64,000 bases of DNA from Pseudocercospora fijiensis CIRAD86 (lineage: Eukaryota; Ascomycota; Dothideomycetes; Mycosphaerellales; Mycosphaerellaceae): the NCBI RefSeq assembly GCF_000340215.1, contig NW_006921543.1, positions 1,054,001 to 1,118,000 of the forward strand, given 5' to 3'. Shown here piece after piece: positions 22,183-34,520 of the stretch. The position numbers and the translations under genes are program-made. Within the stretch, counting starts at the first letter, position 1; every line of letters begins with the position of its first letter. The notes beneath the pieces are model-generated. The model was given only the letters and a program-made list of their open reading frames with translations, was not told the origin of the DNA and did no database searches.

Positions 22183-23231
22183 GAGCTAGTAGTATACCGA
22201 CAGCCGATACGGCTATATTAGTAACGGTATTATAGAGTATATTACTAGTTAAAGCGTTGCTAGTTAGAGAAGGAAATAAAGGACAAGGTAAAGTTAGCGC
22301 TAAGACGGCTCGCGCCGCTATTATTAATATTACCTACTCGCCGCTATTATTAATATTACTTGCTATTATTACTACGCCGTAGATACAACCTTACCTATAC
22401 TATAAGCCTAAAGCACTATACTAACTAAGTTAAAAGATTAAACCTGCTAAGGGTTTAATCAAAACTTTAAGCCGCTTAAAAGATTAAGCGACTAATAGAC
22501 TAACTAAGGGCAAAAACCATAGAGCTAAGCTAGCCGGGGTCGATCTTGCGGATAATAGGTTACTCCTCGATCTTTCCGATCCTTTAAGCGAGGCGAACCT
22601 TAACTATTATACTTATAATAGCCTTTACCTATAGAAACTAGACGAACTGTGTTTTTTAAAAAGATAAGATGAGATTAACAATTAAAGGCTACTAAACCTA
22701 ACTAATTAGGGCTAGTAAAACTACGATAGTAAATAATAGCCCTTATAACAATAAGAACAATCCCTCGGAAGCGGACAAACCCTCGGAAGCGGACATTTCT
22801 AGGTCTTTTAGAGTAGACGTAAAGAACTCGGACAACCTTACTTAGAACGGGGGCAGTACTACAATACCCCGTATACCTACCTATTGCAGTAGGGAAGGTG
22901 CGCTCGTATTGTAATTAGTTACTAGCCTTTAATTCGTATAGCTATATAACCCCTTATTGTTACTATAGTAGTAGTAATAGCGTAGTTAGAAGTTAGACAT
23001 TGCCGGAGGTAAGGTTTAGATAGGATAATATAATTAGTTGTTTAGCTATTAGTTAAGCGTTTAATTTAGCGCGGAGCGAGTTAGTTATTAGACTTGCTAA
23101 GTTAGCCTAAGGAGATTAGAATAGGGATATAGAGGGCTACGAGGGCGTAGCCTTTAGAAGGGAGGCGTATATTAGAGGCTATACGTAATTAGTATATAAC
23201 TAGCTCGAGTAAAGCTAGGGTCCTAGTGCCT
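22183..23231. repeat. Left arm of large inverted repeat (resumes after hAT)
   Basis: Starts with the rest of the LTR split by the hAT (to about 22400). It then carries sequence that reappears inverted at 23362-24370, for example CTCGGAAGCGGACA (about 22790) against its complement near 23790. Together with 11600-12248 this arm is about 1.6 kb. No coding frame seen. Confidence 0.75.
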
Positions 23232-23361
23232 TCGTGTAAGAAGGGTTATATTAGCAGGTAGATAGGGTAGTAGTAAATTAGTATAGTATTCGATAGAGAG
23301 CTAAGAGGAGAGGGAGGAAGGCAGGCAAGTTAGCCTAACGCTAAGCGCTAAGCCCTGCCTA

Positions 23362-24890
23362 AGGCACTAAGAACCTAGCTTTACTCGAGCCTAGTTATAT
23401 GCTAATTACGTGTAACCTCTTTGGTCCTAATACACGCTTCCCTTCTAAAGGCCGCGCCCTCGTAGCCGGTCTTTGTTCTAACCTCTATCGCTACTAACTT
23501 AGTAGGTCTAATAAGCTGCTCGATCCGCGCTAAATTAAATACGCAACTACCGATTATATAACTATATCAAACCTCACCTCTAATATAATACAATATCTAA
23601 CTCTAACTGCGCTATCCTTGTATATAATAAAGTAATATATAACTATAAGAATTAAGGACTATCGACTAATTACAATACGAGCGCACCTTCCCTACTATAA
23701 TAGGTAGGTATACGGGGTATTATAGCACTGCCCCTGTTCTAAGTAATGTCGTACCGAGTTCTCTACGTCTACTCTTAAAAGACTTAGAAATATCCGCTTC
23801 CGAGGGTTGTCCGCTTCCGAGGGTTATTATTCTTATTGCTACGAGGACTATTATTTGCTGTCGTAGTTTTGCTAGCCCTAATTAGTTAGGTTTAGCAGCC
23901 TTCAATTGTTAATCTTATCTTATCTTTTAAAAACACAGCTCGTCTAGTTTCTATAAGTAAAGGCTATTATAAGTATAGTAGTAGAGGTTCGCCTCGCTTA
24001 AAGGGTCGGAAAAATCGAGGAGTAACCTATTGTCTACAAGATCGACCCTAGCTAGCTTAGCTCTATAGTTTTGCCCTTAGTTAGTCTATTAGTCGCTTAA
24101 TCTTTTAGGCGGCTTAAAGTTTTAATTAAAGTTTTGATTAAAGGTGCCTTAGGCTCGTAGTATAGGTAAGGTTATGTCCGTAGGTATAGTAATAATAGCA
24201 AGTAATATTAATAATAGCGGCGCTAGTCGTCTTAGCGCTAACTTTACCTTGCTTCTAATTTCCTTCTTTAACTAATAACAACTTAGTAATACCGTTACTA
24301 GTATCGCCGTATCCTTCCTTTCTTAAATAGCAATACACTCCGCAATACCGTTACTAATATAGCCGCGCCGGCCGCGCCGTTACAAGCGCGACGCCGTCCT
24401 CGCTAATCGCCTAGGCCTCGAGGCCTTAATAGAATAAAGGAATAAGAGGGGGCGTTAAAGAAGGGTCTTATAGGGGCGCTAGTAAAGAGGTAGCGTTAAC
24501 ACTTAGTGCGCATTTACTATAGTAGTATAGTCTTATTGTCCCTTGCTAACAATTGTCTTGCTTCTAATTAGTTAGCTAATAGCACCCTAGGGGTAGCATT
24601 ATTCCTAGGCGACATTATAGGCCCTTAGCCTTCTTCTTGTTCTTTATACTAGTCTAATACTTATCTAATAACTTAGTTATGTCCTCGAAGGAACCTTTAG
24701 CTTCCTACGAGTCCTATTTAGGTAGATAGCCTTACTATCTTAGTAGGTACTCCTTCTTGCCTTGCCTAGTCTAATGCTTTAGTATACGCTCTATAGACTA
24801 TAGTTCTTTACTATTAGCTAAGACTTCTTCTAACTCGGCAGGCGCTTTATCGCCTTTACGCTAGTAGTATAGTTTAAGGAGGGATATATA
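23362..24890. repeat. Right arm of large inverted repeat
   Basis: Inverted counterpart of 11600-12248 plus 22183-23231, RIP-diverged. The 130-bp centre (23232-23361) holds a GTAAGAAGGGTTATATTAG motif also found at both sides of the assembly gap near 30.2 kb. Confidence 0.75.
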
Positions 24891-27800
24891 GAAGGTGTTA
24901 TAGATAGTATAATAGGGTAGAAGCTATAACTAGTAGGCCTATATGCCCTTAGCCTCTCGAATGCGGAATAGGCTAATATATCTTAGTGCAAGCTTAGGCC
25001 TTGTTTTGCTATTAGGTAATAGGTGTTTGCGGATAGTAATACGGAGGTTCTTAGTGCTTAGCATAACTATATCGCCTTATTTAAAGGTTATTAGTATATA
25101 GCGCTTATCGTAGTAGGTCTTTTAGTACTCTTAAGCCCTTGTTAGCTTCTTAGCTATCTTAGTATAGATTTCTCGCATCTTCTAGACACGTTCTATTACC
25201 GCTAGTGTTTCTAGTACTTAACGCGCTTCCCTTTCTATACGCTCGGCCTCGAGCGAGGTAAATAGATCTTATAGTAGGGCAGCGTTTTAGCCTATTATAG
25301 CTATGTATAGTAAAACCTTAGCAGATAAGTGTACGCTATTGTTATATACGAATTCTATAGGCTATAGGAGATTGACCTAATCCTCGGGGTTCTTATTAAT
25401 ATAGCTACGCAGGTACTACTATAGGGTAGTATTCTGCCTCTCTGTTTAACCGTTAGTCTATAGATAGAAGGCTATCGATAGCCGATGCTTTAGTCTTAGC
25501 TATAAGCAAATCTCGCTCTAATAGTGAGATATTAGTATCGATCTACGATTAGATACTATCCCCTTAGGGGTTCCCTAATAGGTATAGAAGATATTAGTCT
25601 ATAGCGCTTCTGCTATATTAATAGCAGTCTAATCTTTCCGCGCCGGGATATATCGAGCGCCTTTAGTAAATCGATCTACTACAACAAGGACAGCATTATA
25701 CACATCCTTGCTGCCCCTACGCTTAGTAGGAGGAAGGCCTATAATGAAATCTATTGTAAGTTCTACGAATAGCTTCCTAGGAATAGGAAGTGAAGACAAC
25801 TCGCTAAATAGCAGATATTTTAGTGCTTTAATACGCTAGTATACTATATAGGTCTGTATATATTCTTTTATATGCCGCTTACTATTTAGCTAGTAGTATA
25901 TACGCGATAGTAGCTCGTACGACCTCTCTATACTATAGTAACTAGCGAGCTTACTATTATAGTGCCTCTTTAAAAGCTCTTGTCTAATCGATTGTTTAGC
26001 GGGGATACAGTATCTGCCCTTAAACTTTAAGTAACCTTTGTTATCGATCGACTAACTATTACTCTTACTAGATCGAGTCGCTCGCCTACTTACAAGCCTA
26101 TTAATACGTTTAACAGCAAAGGCGTCCCTCTACTAAGCCCGTAATAGCTTATCTATAAACGATTAACTATCCCTATTTGTAAGGTTATTTAATAGCACCC
26201 TCGCTATTAAACGAGGTACGCATTGTATACATCTAATAGTACTAGTAGCCGGAACTACTATAACCTCTTCTATAGTGCTATCGCTATATAGGCTATTACT
26301 ATAGATAGCAATGTCTTTAATCGAGTTATTATAGCTCGAGCGATCTACGTCCTTTCTAACGCGTACTAGAAGAACAACAACTCCGCTATAGTATTTGTTA
26401 CCGCCGCGGGGTCTAGAAGTCCGCTTATCCTACGCTTGCTTATTAATAATACGGGCTATAGCAATCTTATACTATAGGGTTAGAAACAATGAATTAATGT
26501 AGTAAGTCTCGCTATCGTAATTAGGTCGCCTCGATAGGCTATTAGTAGGGTTACTTACGCCTAGCCGATATAGTATATTAAAATCGAACCTAGCGAGGTA
26601 GACGGCCTATCTAGCCTATCGACCTATAACCCTAGTAACCTTCGTAATTCTACGGAGGTTGTTATAGTCCGTATAGACCTAAATGGTATACTATACACTA
26701 TCGAGATAGTAGCGCTAGTGCTTAAAGGCTTCTACGATTGCTAAGAGCTCTTACTCGTAGGTCTCGTATCGACGCTCTATATCGATTATCTTCCGTAAAA
26801 AGAAGGCAATTAGGTGCTAGTAATTGTCCTTATCTAATTGCTGTAATATAATAGCCGATATAGCAAACTGTAAAGCGTTAGTCTTAATACGGATCTGCTT
26901 GCTTAGTATAAAATAGTGTAATAAGGGGACTTTAGTAAAGCGTTGCTTTAGACCGTTAAAAGCGGCTTATGTTTTGTTAGTCTATTTAAACTCTCTAGAC
27001 GGGTTGGCCTTGGTTTTAGTAAGCTTATTTAGTAGCATTACATGCCTCGAATAACCCTTAATAAACCGACGGTAGAAGTTAGTAAAACCTAGGAGTAATT
27101 GAAGCTCCTTAATAGACGTAGGAATAGGCTATTTAGCAATTGCCCCAATCCGGTTAGGATTAGCCTTAACACCCTCGGTTAATACGAGGAAGCTAAGGAA
27201 TAATACCTCTTTAGTAGCAAAGGTGCATTTAGAAGGTTTATAATATAGTCTATAGGCTCGTAGGCGGTCGAGGACCTTACGTACTGCAGCCTAGTGTTCT
27301 ATAATATTAGGTAAATGTGTGTAAACTAGGATATTATCTAGGTAAACTATATAGAGATAGTCTAATAGGCCCGAAAGGGCCCGATTAATATAGGACTAGA
27401 ATATTGTAGGGGCATTAGCTAAGCCGAATAGCATAACTAAGTACTCGAAATAGCTATAGCGAGTATAGAAGGCCGTCTTCTATTCGTCGCCCTTACGAAT
27501 GCGGATACGATAGTACGCATCCTTAATGTCTAGTATAGTATAGAAGTAGGCCCTAGAAAGGCGATCGAAGGTCTTATTAATAAGAGGGAGTAGATAGCGG
27601 TCTTTAATAGTAACAGCATTAAGCCCTCGATAGTCGATATATAGGCGTAGGCTACTATCCTTCTTTAGTACGAATAGGATAGGTGCACTAGTAGGGCTGT
27701 TACTATACCGAATACGACTATTAGCTAGGTTTTCCTCTAGGTACTTACGCAATATAGCAAGCTTACGCTTACTAAGGTTGTAAAGGGGTCTAAAAGGAAC

Positions 27801-28480
27801 CTCCTTGCCCTCTATAATATTAATCTTGTAATCCGTCTCTTTAAATATAGGCAATGTCGATGCTAGGTAGTGTTTGAATATATTAATATAGGTCTCTCGA
27901 ATAGGCTCTAGTATGCGAGCAAGCTAATTAGGGTCTATACTATTAGGGGGCACAGGTTCTTCGTTATTACTACCGAGTAGGTCGGTAGTCGGGTTAGCTA
28001 AGGCGGAGGCTAGTATTAGATTGCTAATAAACAGGACCCTAAGATTATTAGGGCACTCGCTAACATTAATGTGTTTAATGTCCTCTCTCCTAGCGATTCT
28101 AAATCGCTATTATTAACTGCCTAAGTCTATAACTATAGCATAGTACTTAAGAATAGGGTTGCTAATAATAATATCGGATAGAAGGCTATCTATATCTACT
28201 ACGTAGGTAGTAAAATCTAGTAAGCGCTCGTTGCCGAGGTTATCTCTTAGAACTATATAAATATAGTAGGCTCTATAGGTTAAGTGCCGAGCGTTATTAA
28301 ACTAAGCAAGGACTAGCATGTTAGTCCTAGGCAATTGTCGGAGGTCTAATTGCTTAGCTAAGCGATAGTTAATAAGGGCGCTAACTGAATTTCCGGGGTC
28401 TAGTATAACCTTAGCCTTATAGTTAGTGTCGTGCCTAGATATAAGACAGGTACGTATAATAGCTAGCACAATGTCGATAG
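24620..28480 (-). pseudogene. Chromovirus Pol: RT, RNase H, integrase, chromodomain
   Basis: The stop-free stretch 27480-27854 encodes a Ty3 reverse-transcriptase N-half: P-F-R-P-L-Y-N-L-S, LYIDYRGLNAVTIKDRYLLP and Y-T-I-L-D-I-K-D-A-Y-Y-R-I-R-I. The active-site box near 27340 reads Y-L-D-N-I where Y-x-D-D is expected, a G-to-A change typical of RIP. RNase H (K-Y-D-S/DNILYRLG region), integrase zinc domain (ELLKRHYNSKLASYYSIERS, about 25900-25960) and core (VVVDRFTKGARYIPARKD, about 25660) follow. The chromodomain is at about 24660-24800 (S-I-E-R-I-L-K-H, KKEYLLR, GYLPK-x-DS). Inactive. Confidence 0.85.
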
Positions 28481-29990
28481 TCTTACGCCGTATAAGGCTA
28501 ATAGTTAGTACGGCGCTTACTCTTTTTTCGAAGGTTGGCCTATAGGGGTAGCGTTAGCCGCTAAGAGGTGCTTTCGGTATTTAGCGGAAGTACGATTAAT
28601 TCGGGCCTAGTCCTTAGGTTTGTCGTATTAGCCTAGTAGATAGCTAGTGCTATTATAATTAAAGCACTTCAATCCGGTTAGTAGACTACCGTAGCTATTG
28701 TTATTATTAGTAGAGCGGTTAGTATTATAGGGATACGAGCCCCTTCTACGGCCCCTATCGCGGCCTCCTCTATATAGCCGCCGGCTACGGCCTCTTCTAT
28801 AGTCGTTACTGTTCCTATTGTTAGCATTATTGTTATAGTAGGAACCTTAGTTTCCTCCGCAGCTACGGTTGCTACGGTTAGTACTAGCTAGTCGGATCCT
28901 CGATTCTAGTCGTTATTAGAGCTAGATAGCTCGTTCGGCTGTTTCTACTTCGACTATAAATTAAATACGTATTAGGTTAGCTTGTTCGAATATACGGCGA
29001 CGGTCTAATTCGAGGATAAGTTCCTACCTAAGTTTTAGGCGTATCTCGGAGATCTATATAGAATTAGTCTTAGGCGGAAGGTCGTCTTTAAGGGTTTTTA
29101 AGTAGGCCTCGAATAAGCGAGCCGATTAATTAGTCTTTTATTTAGCTCGAAGATACAGGTCCTAAGCATATTATTGCCTTAGTATAGGGTTTCTAAGGGT
29201 ATCTAGTATAATAGTTTTATAGGTTTGCTACTAAATAGCGGTTTGATTATCGAGGGAATCGAAATAGTTATCCTAGGTACGCTTCAGGTCGCTATTAATG
29301 TACTATATAGCGTAGACAACTAATAAATAGTCGTCTAAAAGAGCCCTTAGTGCGTTTCGCTAGTTAAGCTCGTAGTTACGAATGTAGTCGTTATATTGCT
29401 TCCGACTAGAGCTATTAAACATAGTGCAGTCCTTAAGTTTAGCATCCTTCTTCTAGACTAATAATAAGGAAGGTCCTACTATTAGTTTAGTAGTAGTTGT
29501 TAGGGCTTCCTAAAGGCGACGGAGCTCGAGGAGGTTATCCTTTAGCTACTATTCTTAACGTAGGGTAGTAAGCCTATTTTAGGTGGCTTCTTGAAGTCTC
29601 GCTACTAGCTAGGGGCTAAAGGCTAGTTAGCTATATCGTCGATTAACAATGTTGTTAAGTATATCGTTAATAGGCAACTCTAGGTCGTTACCTAGAACTA
29701 TAGGTTCTTCGGTAGGCCTAGTAGTAGGCTCTTTAGCAGGTGCTTTAGTAGGCACTTTAGTAGGCACTATGCTACTAGCGTTGTCGTTGCTAGCGCTGCT
29801 AGCGGCGCCGCGGTTGTTATTACTTCGTAATAAGCCGGCTATTGCAATAAGGGATAGTACCGATAATGTATTATAGGCCCCTAAGATACGGATATAGCGG
29901 AATTAGTAGATATCGGCTTAGTACGATTAATTTAGTGTAATAGGCCGTATAGAAGGCCTTGCTTAATAATTGGTACGGTTGTTTTAATAG
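28481..29990 (-). pseudogene. Chromovirus Gag with destroyed zinc knuckle
   Basis: The frame upstream of Pol holds an Arg/Gly/Tyr-rich segment and, at about 28630-28680, C-F-N-Y-N-S-T-S-Y-L-L-G-x-Y. This is a CX2CX4HX4C knuckle in which two Cys and the His have become Tyr (TGC/CAC to TAC), exactly the changes RIP causes. The capsid region upstream (about 28900-29900) is riddled with TAG/TAA. Confidence 0.65.
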
Positions 29991-30115
29991 AATAGTACGT
30001 ATAGGTCCCGTTCTTCGGACGCAATATAGTTAGATTAGTCTTGTTCGTAGCTATACCGCTAAAAGCTTGAAATAAGGACTATCTAGCTACTACCCTTAAA
30101 GGGTAGATCGAATAC

Positions 30116-30342
30116 TATATAAGAAGGGTTATATTAGCAGGTAGATAGGGTAGTAGTNNNNNNNNNNNNNNNNNNNNNNNNNNNNNNNNNNNNNNNNNNN
30201 NNNNNNNNNNNNNNNNNNNNNNNNNNNNNNNNNNNNNNNNNNNNNNNNNNNNNNNNNCCTCCCTCCCCTCTTACTTCCCTCCCGCCCACCACCCCAACTT
30301 CCTACTACCCTATCTACCTACTAATATAATCCTTCTTACAGA
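30116..30342. repeat. Inverted TIR-like sequences around assembly gap
   Basis: AAGAAGGGTTATATTAGCAG... at about 30118-30157 and its inverted partner ending in CTTCTTACAG at about 30302-30342 face each other across the gap. A third copy lies at 23238-23276. This looks like a MITE or transposon end pair whose middle is unresolved. Confidence 0.6.
30158..30257. other. Assembly gap (100 N)
   Basis: Exactly 100 N, so its true length is probably unknown. It falls between inverted repeat ends, a likely assembly obstacle, and truncates the 5' end of the chromovirus. Confidence 0.95.
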
Positions 30343-30419
30343 AGGTAAAATGCTAGCACTATTAAGTAGTAACTTACTAGTAAGTAGTATAAGAGGTAGA
30401 TAAAGAAGTATAATATTAA

Positions 30420-31830
30420 GGAGATTAGAAGGAAGCCTATTAAGTTAGTAAGGAAGGAAGTATATAACCCTTAGTTTATCGTCTCGTAGTTTAATAAGCT
30501 ATACTAGTTAATATAGGTCTATAAGATTAGTCTCGAGAACTACTAGAATATAGATAAGACAGGTTTGCGGATTAGTATTAGAGATACCGAGTAGGTAGTT
30601 ATAATAGATCTAAAGACTCGGAGGCAGTTATAAATAGTAACTAATACTAATAGAAAGCATATAACCTCGGTAGAAGTAGCAAATACCTATAGAGCCTTTA
30701 TTAAGCTAATACTGCTAGTATAAGGCAAGGTCCTTCTTAAACACTAGTTTAACTAGTTCCTAGTATACTATCTTATTAGTATAGTAGATAGTAGCTATTT
30801 AAACGACGAGTTTGCCTTCTACTAGACTAAGCACTTCGAAAGGTTAATAAGGCCTACTAATAAAGGCTAATTTGGCTTCTAATACTAGTAAAGTAGTAAT
30901 AGACAACATTAGAAGCTACGAGTTCTTTAAGTTTATTAACTTCGCTCGGAAATACCGCATCCTAATCTTTACCCTTCTACTATATACCTTATACTTTTTA
31001 TAGCTATTAGATATAGTCTTATCCTAGGTCTATAAGTACTACGACTACTAGGTAGTAATATAATATACTAGGCTCGGTATAGGCAAATTTAAAGTAACTT
31101 AGTTTATAGATACTACTAATACTATCTAGTAGAATACCCCTAAAAGCGATAATATTTGCTCGGCCTTCTAGAAGACTATAATTGCCCCTATAAGCGCTTA
31201 ACGAGCGCTAGACTTCCTCCGAGACGAATACGGCACGTATATAGTCGCCTATATAAAGCGTAAAACTAACGAGAAGGCGGACCTCTTAGTATAGGACCTA
31301 GATAGGCTCTACGAGGCCTACGAAATAGGCAAGCTATTCGAGATCTCGTATCTACTAGATTTACTACCTCTAGTGGATATAAGCCTATATAAGCTAGCCT
31401 TAACTATCTATACTATAAAGCGATAGGTTAACGTACCTAACGAGCGATTAAATAGATATAGACCGCTATCGTTACTAATATAACTTTATATAAGGTCTTC
31501 TTAAAAGCGTAACAACTTCGGTACTACTCTATACTAATACTAGAGTATAAGCCCTTTACGACCTCTTAGAGATAGAGATAGCTACTAGGGTACGTAAGGC
31601 GTAGAAAGCTGATACTAGCAAATAGTAGAAGATTAGAATAGCCTATGCCTATAAGGTCTAGTCGCGGATAGCTTACCGCGAGTTATTAGCTATTAAGAAG
31701 GCTTAGAAGTTAGTTAATAGTAAGGCGGTAAAGATAAGGAGATAATAGAAGGTCTATTATAGGCGCTAGCGGAAGACAATTAGTACTATAATAACTAGAA
31801 GGGGCTATACTAAGGATAAGAAGAGGCCCC
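30420..31830 (+). pseudogene. Fot1/pogo-type DDE transposase
   Basis: Plus-strand frame: NPQF-type segment and W-F-N-K-L-Y around 30470-30500, then N-I-D-K-T-G-L-R-I at about 30545-30580 (family N-x-D-E-T-G-F-x-x-G, first catalytic Asp; Glu to Lys here). Further on come the ILLVxGKVLLKH and H-F-E-R-L-I-R-P-T segments and the C-terminal S-A-F-x-K-T-I-I-A-P-I-S motif (about 31170-31200), which in this family reads SAFxKTGxxPxNP. The DNA-binding N-terminus is missing or lost toward the gap. TAG/TAA stops throughout. Its own TIRs were not identified. Confidence 0.72.
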
Positions 31831-32837
31831 TTCTTAAGCGTACCTTATAGTTACTATTTAAGCCGTTTCTACCGTTACTTCTAGGTAGTATTTATAAGAC
31901 CGGACCGCTTGCTAGTTATTATAAGCAAGGCCCGATTAAGAAGGTCTTCTACTAGTAACCTAAGAGGCGCGAGTTAAGACTAGTTAAATATAGCGCTAGT
32001 GCTAGCCGCTATCTATCTAATAACTTAGAAGACAAGGCTCTACTAAAAGTCTTTAAATTAGCTAATTCAAATAGTAGCAACGAGTCTATTAGTAATCTAT
32101 ATCCTTATTTCGCTAATACTATACCTTTAAAGCTACTATGCCGGAAGAAGGCCGCTCGGTTTAGACTAGTAGATACGTCGCTATTAGACTAACGAGTATT
32201 ACTAGAAGATAGTAATTAAGCTTAGTTATATATAAAGGACAAGGGCGTAGAAGAAGCTACTTTTAATAGAAGTTGTCGCTTATAGCTAGTAGTTGTCGTT
32301 CTTCGAGAATAATAACTCGCTAATTAGTACGAAAGTAGACGACCGAGCGCTATCTAATAAGGAAGACTTATCAGACTCGTAGTACTATAGGTCCTTATTT
32401 CTAGTAAGAATAAGACTAAAGGACCTTACCTTACTTACTAAGGAGATATAGAGGTAACGTAGGCCTAAAGACCTTGTTAAAGAAGAGTCTAATAGCGATA
32501 GTAGGGTATTATATATATAGTCTATAGGTCCTAGCTCTTAATTATAGCTATATAAGATAGAAGGGGAAATAGGGTTAGGTTAGGTACTAGACCTATTACT
32601 CGAGAAGGATATAGAGCTACTAGAAGTATTAGATAATAATTAATAGGCCTTATAACTACGTTATTTAATAGTTCTTAATATATAAATATATAGTATATAC
32701 TACTAGAACGAGCTAATCTCTTGTATTAGTATAGAAAGTAGAAAGTAGTAGATTTATATCTACTATGCCCGCTAAAGCTATATATACCGACTTTCTACGT
32801 ATTTGCTAAATACTAGCTATATTAACCCTATATAGAT
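31831..32837. other. RIP-mutated sequence, no gene recognised
   Basis: A plus-strand frame with a Lys/Arg-rich part may be the remote C-terminal tail of the Fot1-type gene, but nothing specific can be read. Confidence 0.35.
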
Positions 32838-33187
32838 ATATACGATTTATAGTCTTAGTCTGCTTACTCTAGGCTTTTATATAGTATAAAAATTATATAT
32901 ATACGATAGGTAGTTATTTTATAAATAGGTAGTAAAGGGTCGACTAGGTAGGCTATAAAGCTAACTAAAATGCGACTTTATACTACTATATAACAACCCC
33001 CTTACTATAGACATATACGATATATAGTCTTAATCTACTTACTCTAGGCTTTTTTATAGTATAAAAATTAGAGATCTACGATAGGTAGTAATCTTATAAA
33101 TAGGTAGTAAAGGGTCGACTAAGTAGGCTATAAAGCTAACTAAAATGCGACTTTATACTACTATATAGTAACCCCCTTACTATATAT
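32838..33187. repeat. Tandem duplication of about 175 bp
   Basis: 32838-33012 and 33013-33187 are near-identical. Both contain TAGTCTTA, the CGATAGGTAGT segment and AAAATGCGACTTTATACTAC, and both end in ACCCCCTTACTATA. Confidence 0.85.
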
Positions 33188-33940
33188 AATTATAGAACGC
33201 TCTACTACTATTAGAATAACCTAGAATCGGGTAGATAATAAGATAACTATATAAAATAACTTCCTATACGATCTATAGGCATTTTATAGATAGATACTAG
33301 TTCTAGGGCTAGTTTTGTAGATAGGTATAGACTACTTATAGAGTAAGCGGCGTTTGCCTCTAATTTAGCTATAGATATAAGTAGTACTTACTTAATTGCA
33401 AGCGAAGCTCGCCTTATAATAATAAGCTCTCCCTAGTAGCTAAATTTCTATCTAGCTATACGTAACCGCTAAGCTAACCCCGGATTTTAGAAATCCTATA
33501 ACCTAATTAGCTAAATCCTATAAGGTAGAGACCTCGGCTAACTCGGCCTTCGAGAAAGATAGACTTGCTGCGACTAGCGACCTACGACGCTATCTCTACT
33601 TAGACTAGTAATAAAGGGTATTCGTATATATAGTATAGAATTCCGTATTCCGTAGTAGACTTTTCTAACCCTATAACAAAACTTTCTGACCCCTCTACTA
33701 ATAAAATAAACTCCCGTATAGACTATATAACACCCTTTAAGAATAGCGATTCCTGCATTCCGCAGCCTAATTAGTAGAAAATTGTGCTTAGCTCCGTATA
33801 GTTTCTATCTAAGCCCGCTACGGAGTAGTCTATATATAGGACGTAGACCGCTATATTCCGCAAAGGTAGATTATCTAATAATAAAACGCACTTTAGAATA
33901 TAAAAGCAGGAATCGCTAACATTCTCGTCTAGTCTCGAGA
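33188..33940. other. Non-coding repeat DNA with short inverted repeat
   Basis: No coding frame. AGCGATTCCTGC (about 33747) and its inverse GCAGGAATCGCT (about 33906) are about 150 bp apart and could be ends of a small foldback element. Confidence 0.4.
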
Positions 33941-33944
33941 TAGC

Positions 33945-34146
33945 CTACGACGACTAGCGACCTACGACGACTAGCGACCTACGACGACTAGCGACCTGCG
34001 ACGACTGACCTCGATAGCGGCCTACGACGACTAGCGACCTATAACGACTGCCGACCTACGACGACCGACCTCGATAGCGGCCTACGACGACCTGCGACCT
34101 ACGACGACTAGCGACCTACGACGACGAGCGACCTACGACGACTAGG
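33945..34146. repeat. 17-bp minisatellite
   Basis: About a dozen copies of a unit near CCTACGACGACTAGCGA with variants (GACTGACCTCGATAGCGG, GACCTGCGA). The unit keeps CpG while CpA is absent, as expected after RIP. Confidence 0.85.
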
Positions 34147-34239
34147 AGTGCCTCGCTTTATAGGTACGCGGAGCCGCCTATAAGCACATATTACAACCTA
34201 CCTTAACCTCTACACTTGAAAAGCAAAAAACACTATACG

Positions 34240-34520
34240 CTCTATACTTACCTTCGCTACGACAATTCTCGCTCTAGTATTAACTATTTCGGCAACGACT
34301 TACGGAGGAGTTTAATATAACTATAGAAACCTCGCTATATACAAGGGTAAAAAAGCGGACAGATGTATAGCACTTGCAGTTCTATCCTATATAATCGATA
34401 CTTTAGGTTAAGACTGTAAAGTAGAATGCCCTAGTTTATATTTTACCTATGCCTATAGGGTGTATAGGCAAGTAGCGTATCGTATTTGCGAATTGTTAAC
34501 TAGTTGCTAATATAAGATAT
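34240..34520 (+). pseudogene. Possible relic of a small secreted-type protein
   Basis: A frame starting at an ATA (possible former ATG) near 34243 gives a hydrophobic run TFATTILALVLTISATTYGG and then a stretch with four Cys in D-R-C, D-C-K-V-E-C and I-C-E-L. Stops are TAA/TAG. The pattern recalls a signal peptide plus a small Cys-containing domain. I cannot name a family and the frame may be chance. Confidence 0.25.

Larger units (their letters stand above)
24577..30157 (-). mobile_element. Chromodomain Ty3/gypsy element (chromovirus)
   Basis: The minus-strand order is Gag with zinc knuckle, RT, RNase H, integrase, chromodomain, then the LTR starting at the 25-bp palindrome 24577-24601. The 5' end and 5' LTR run into the assembly gap. 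A truncated inverted copy is at 11600-12248 plus 22183-22400. All frames are RIP-mutated. Confidence 0.85.

Noticed and set aside
29649..29876. Plus-strand Leu/Gly/Val-rich frame of 75 codons
   Set aside because: Antisense to the chromovirus Gag; low-complexity shadow.
30420..33200. Copia-type retroelement
   Set aside because: The readable frame matches Fot1/pogo DDE transposase; no RT or integrase motif found.
33945..34146. CRISPR array
   Set aside because: Continuous minisatellite without unique spacers, in a eukaryotic genome.
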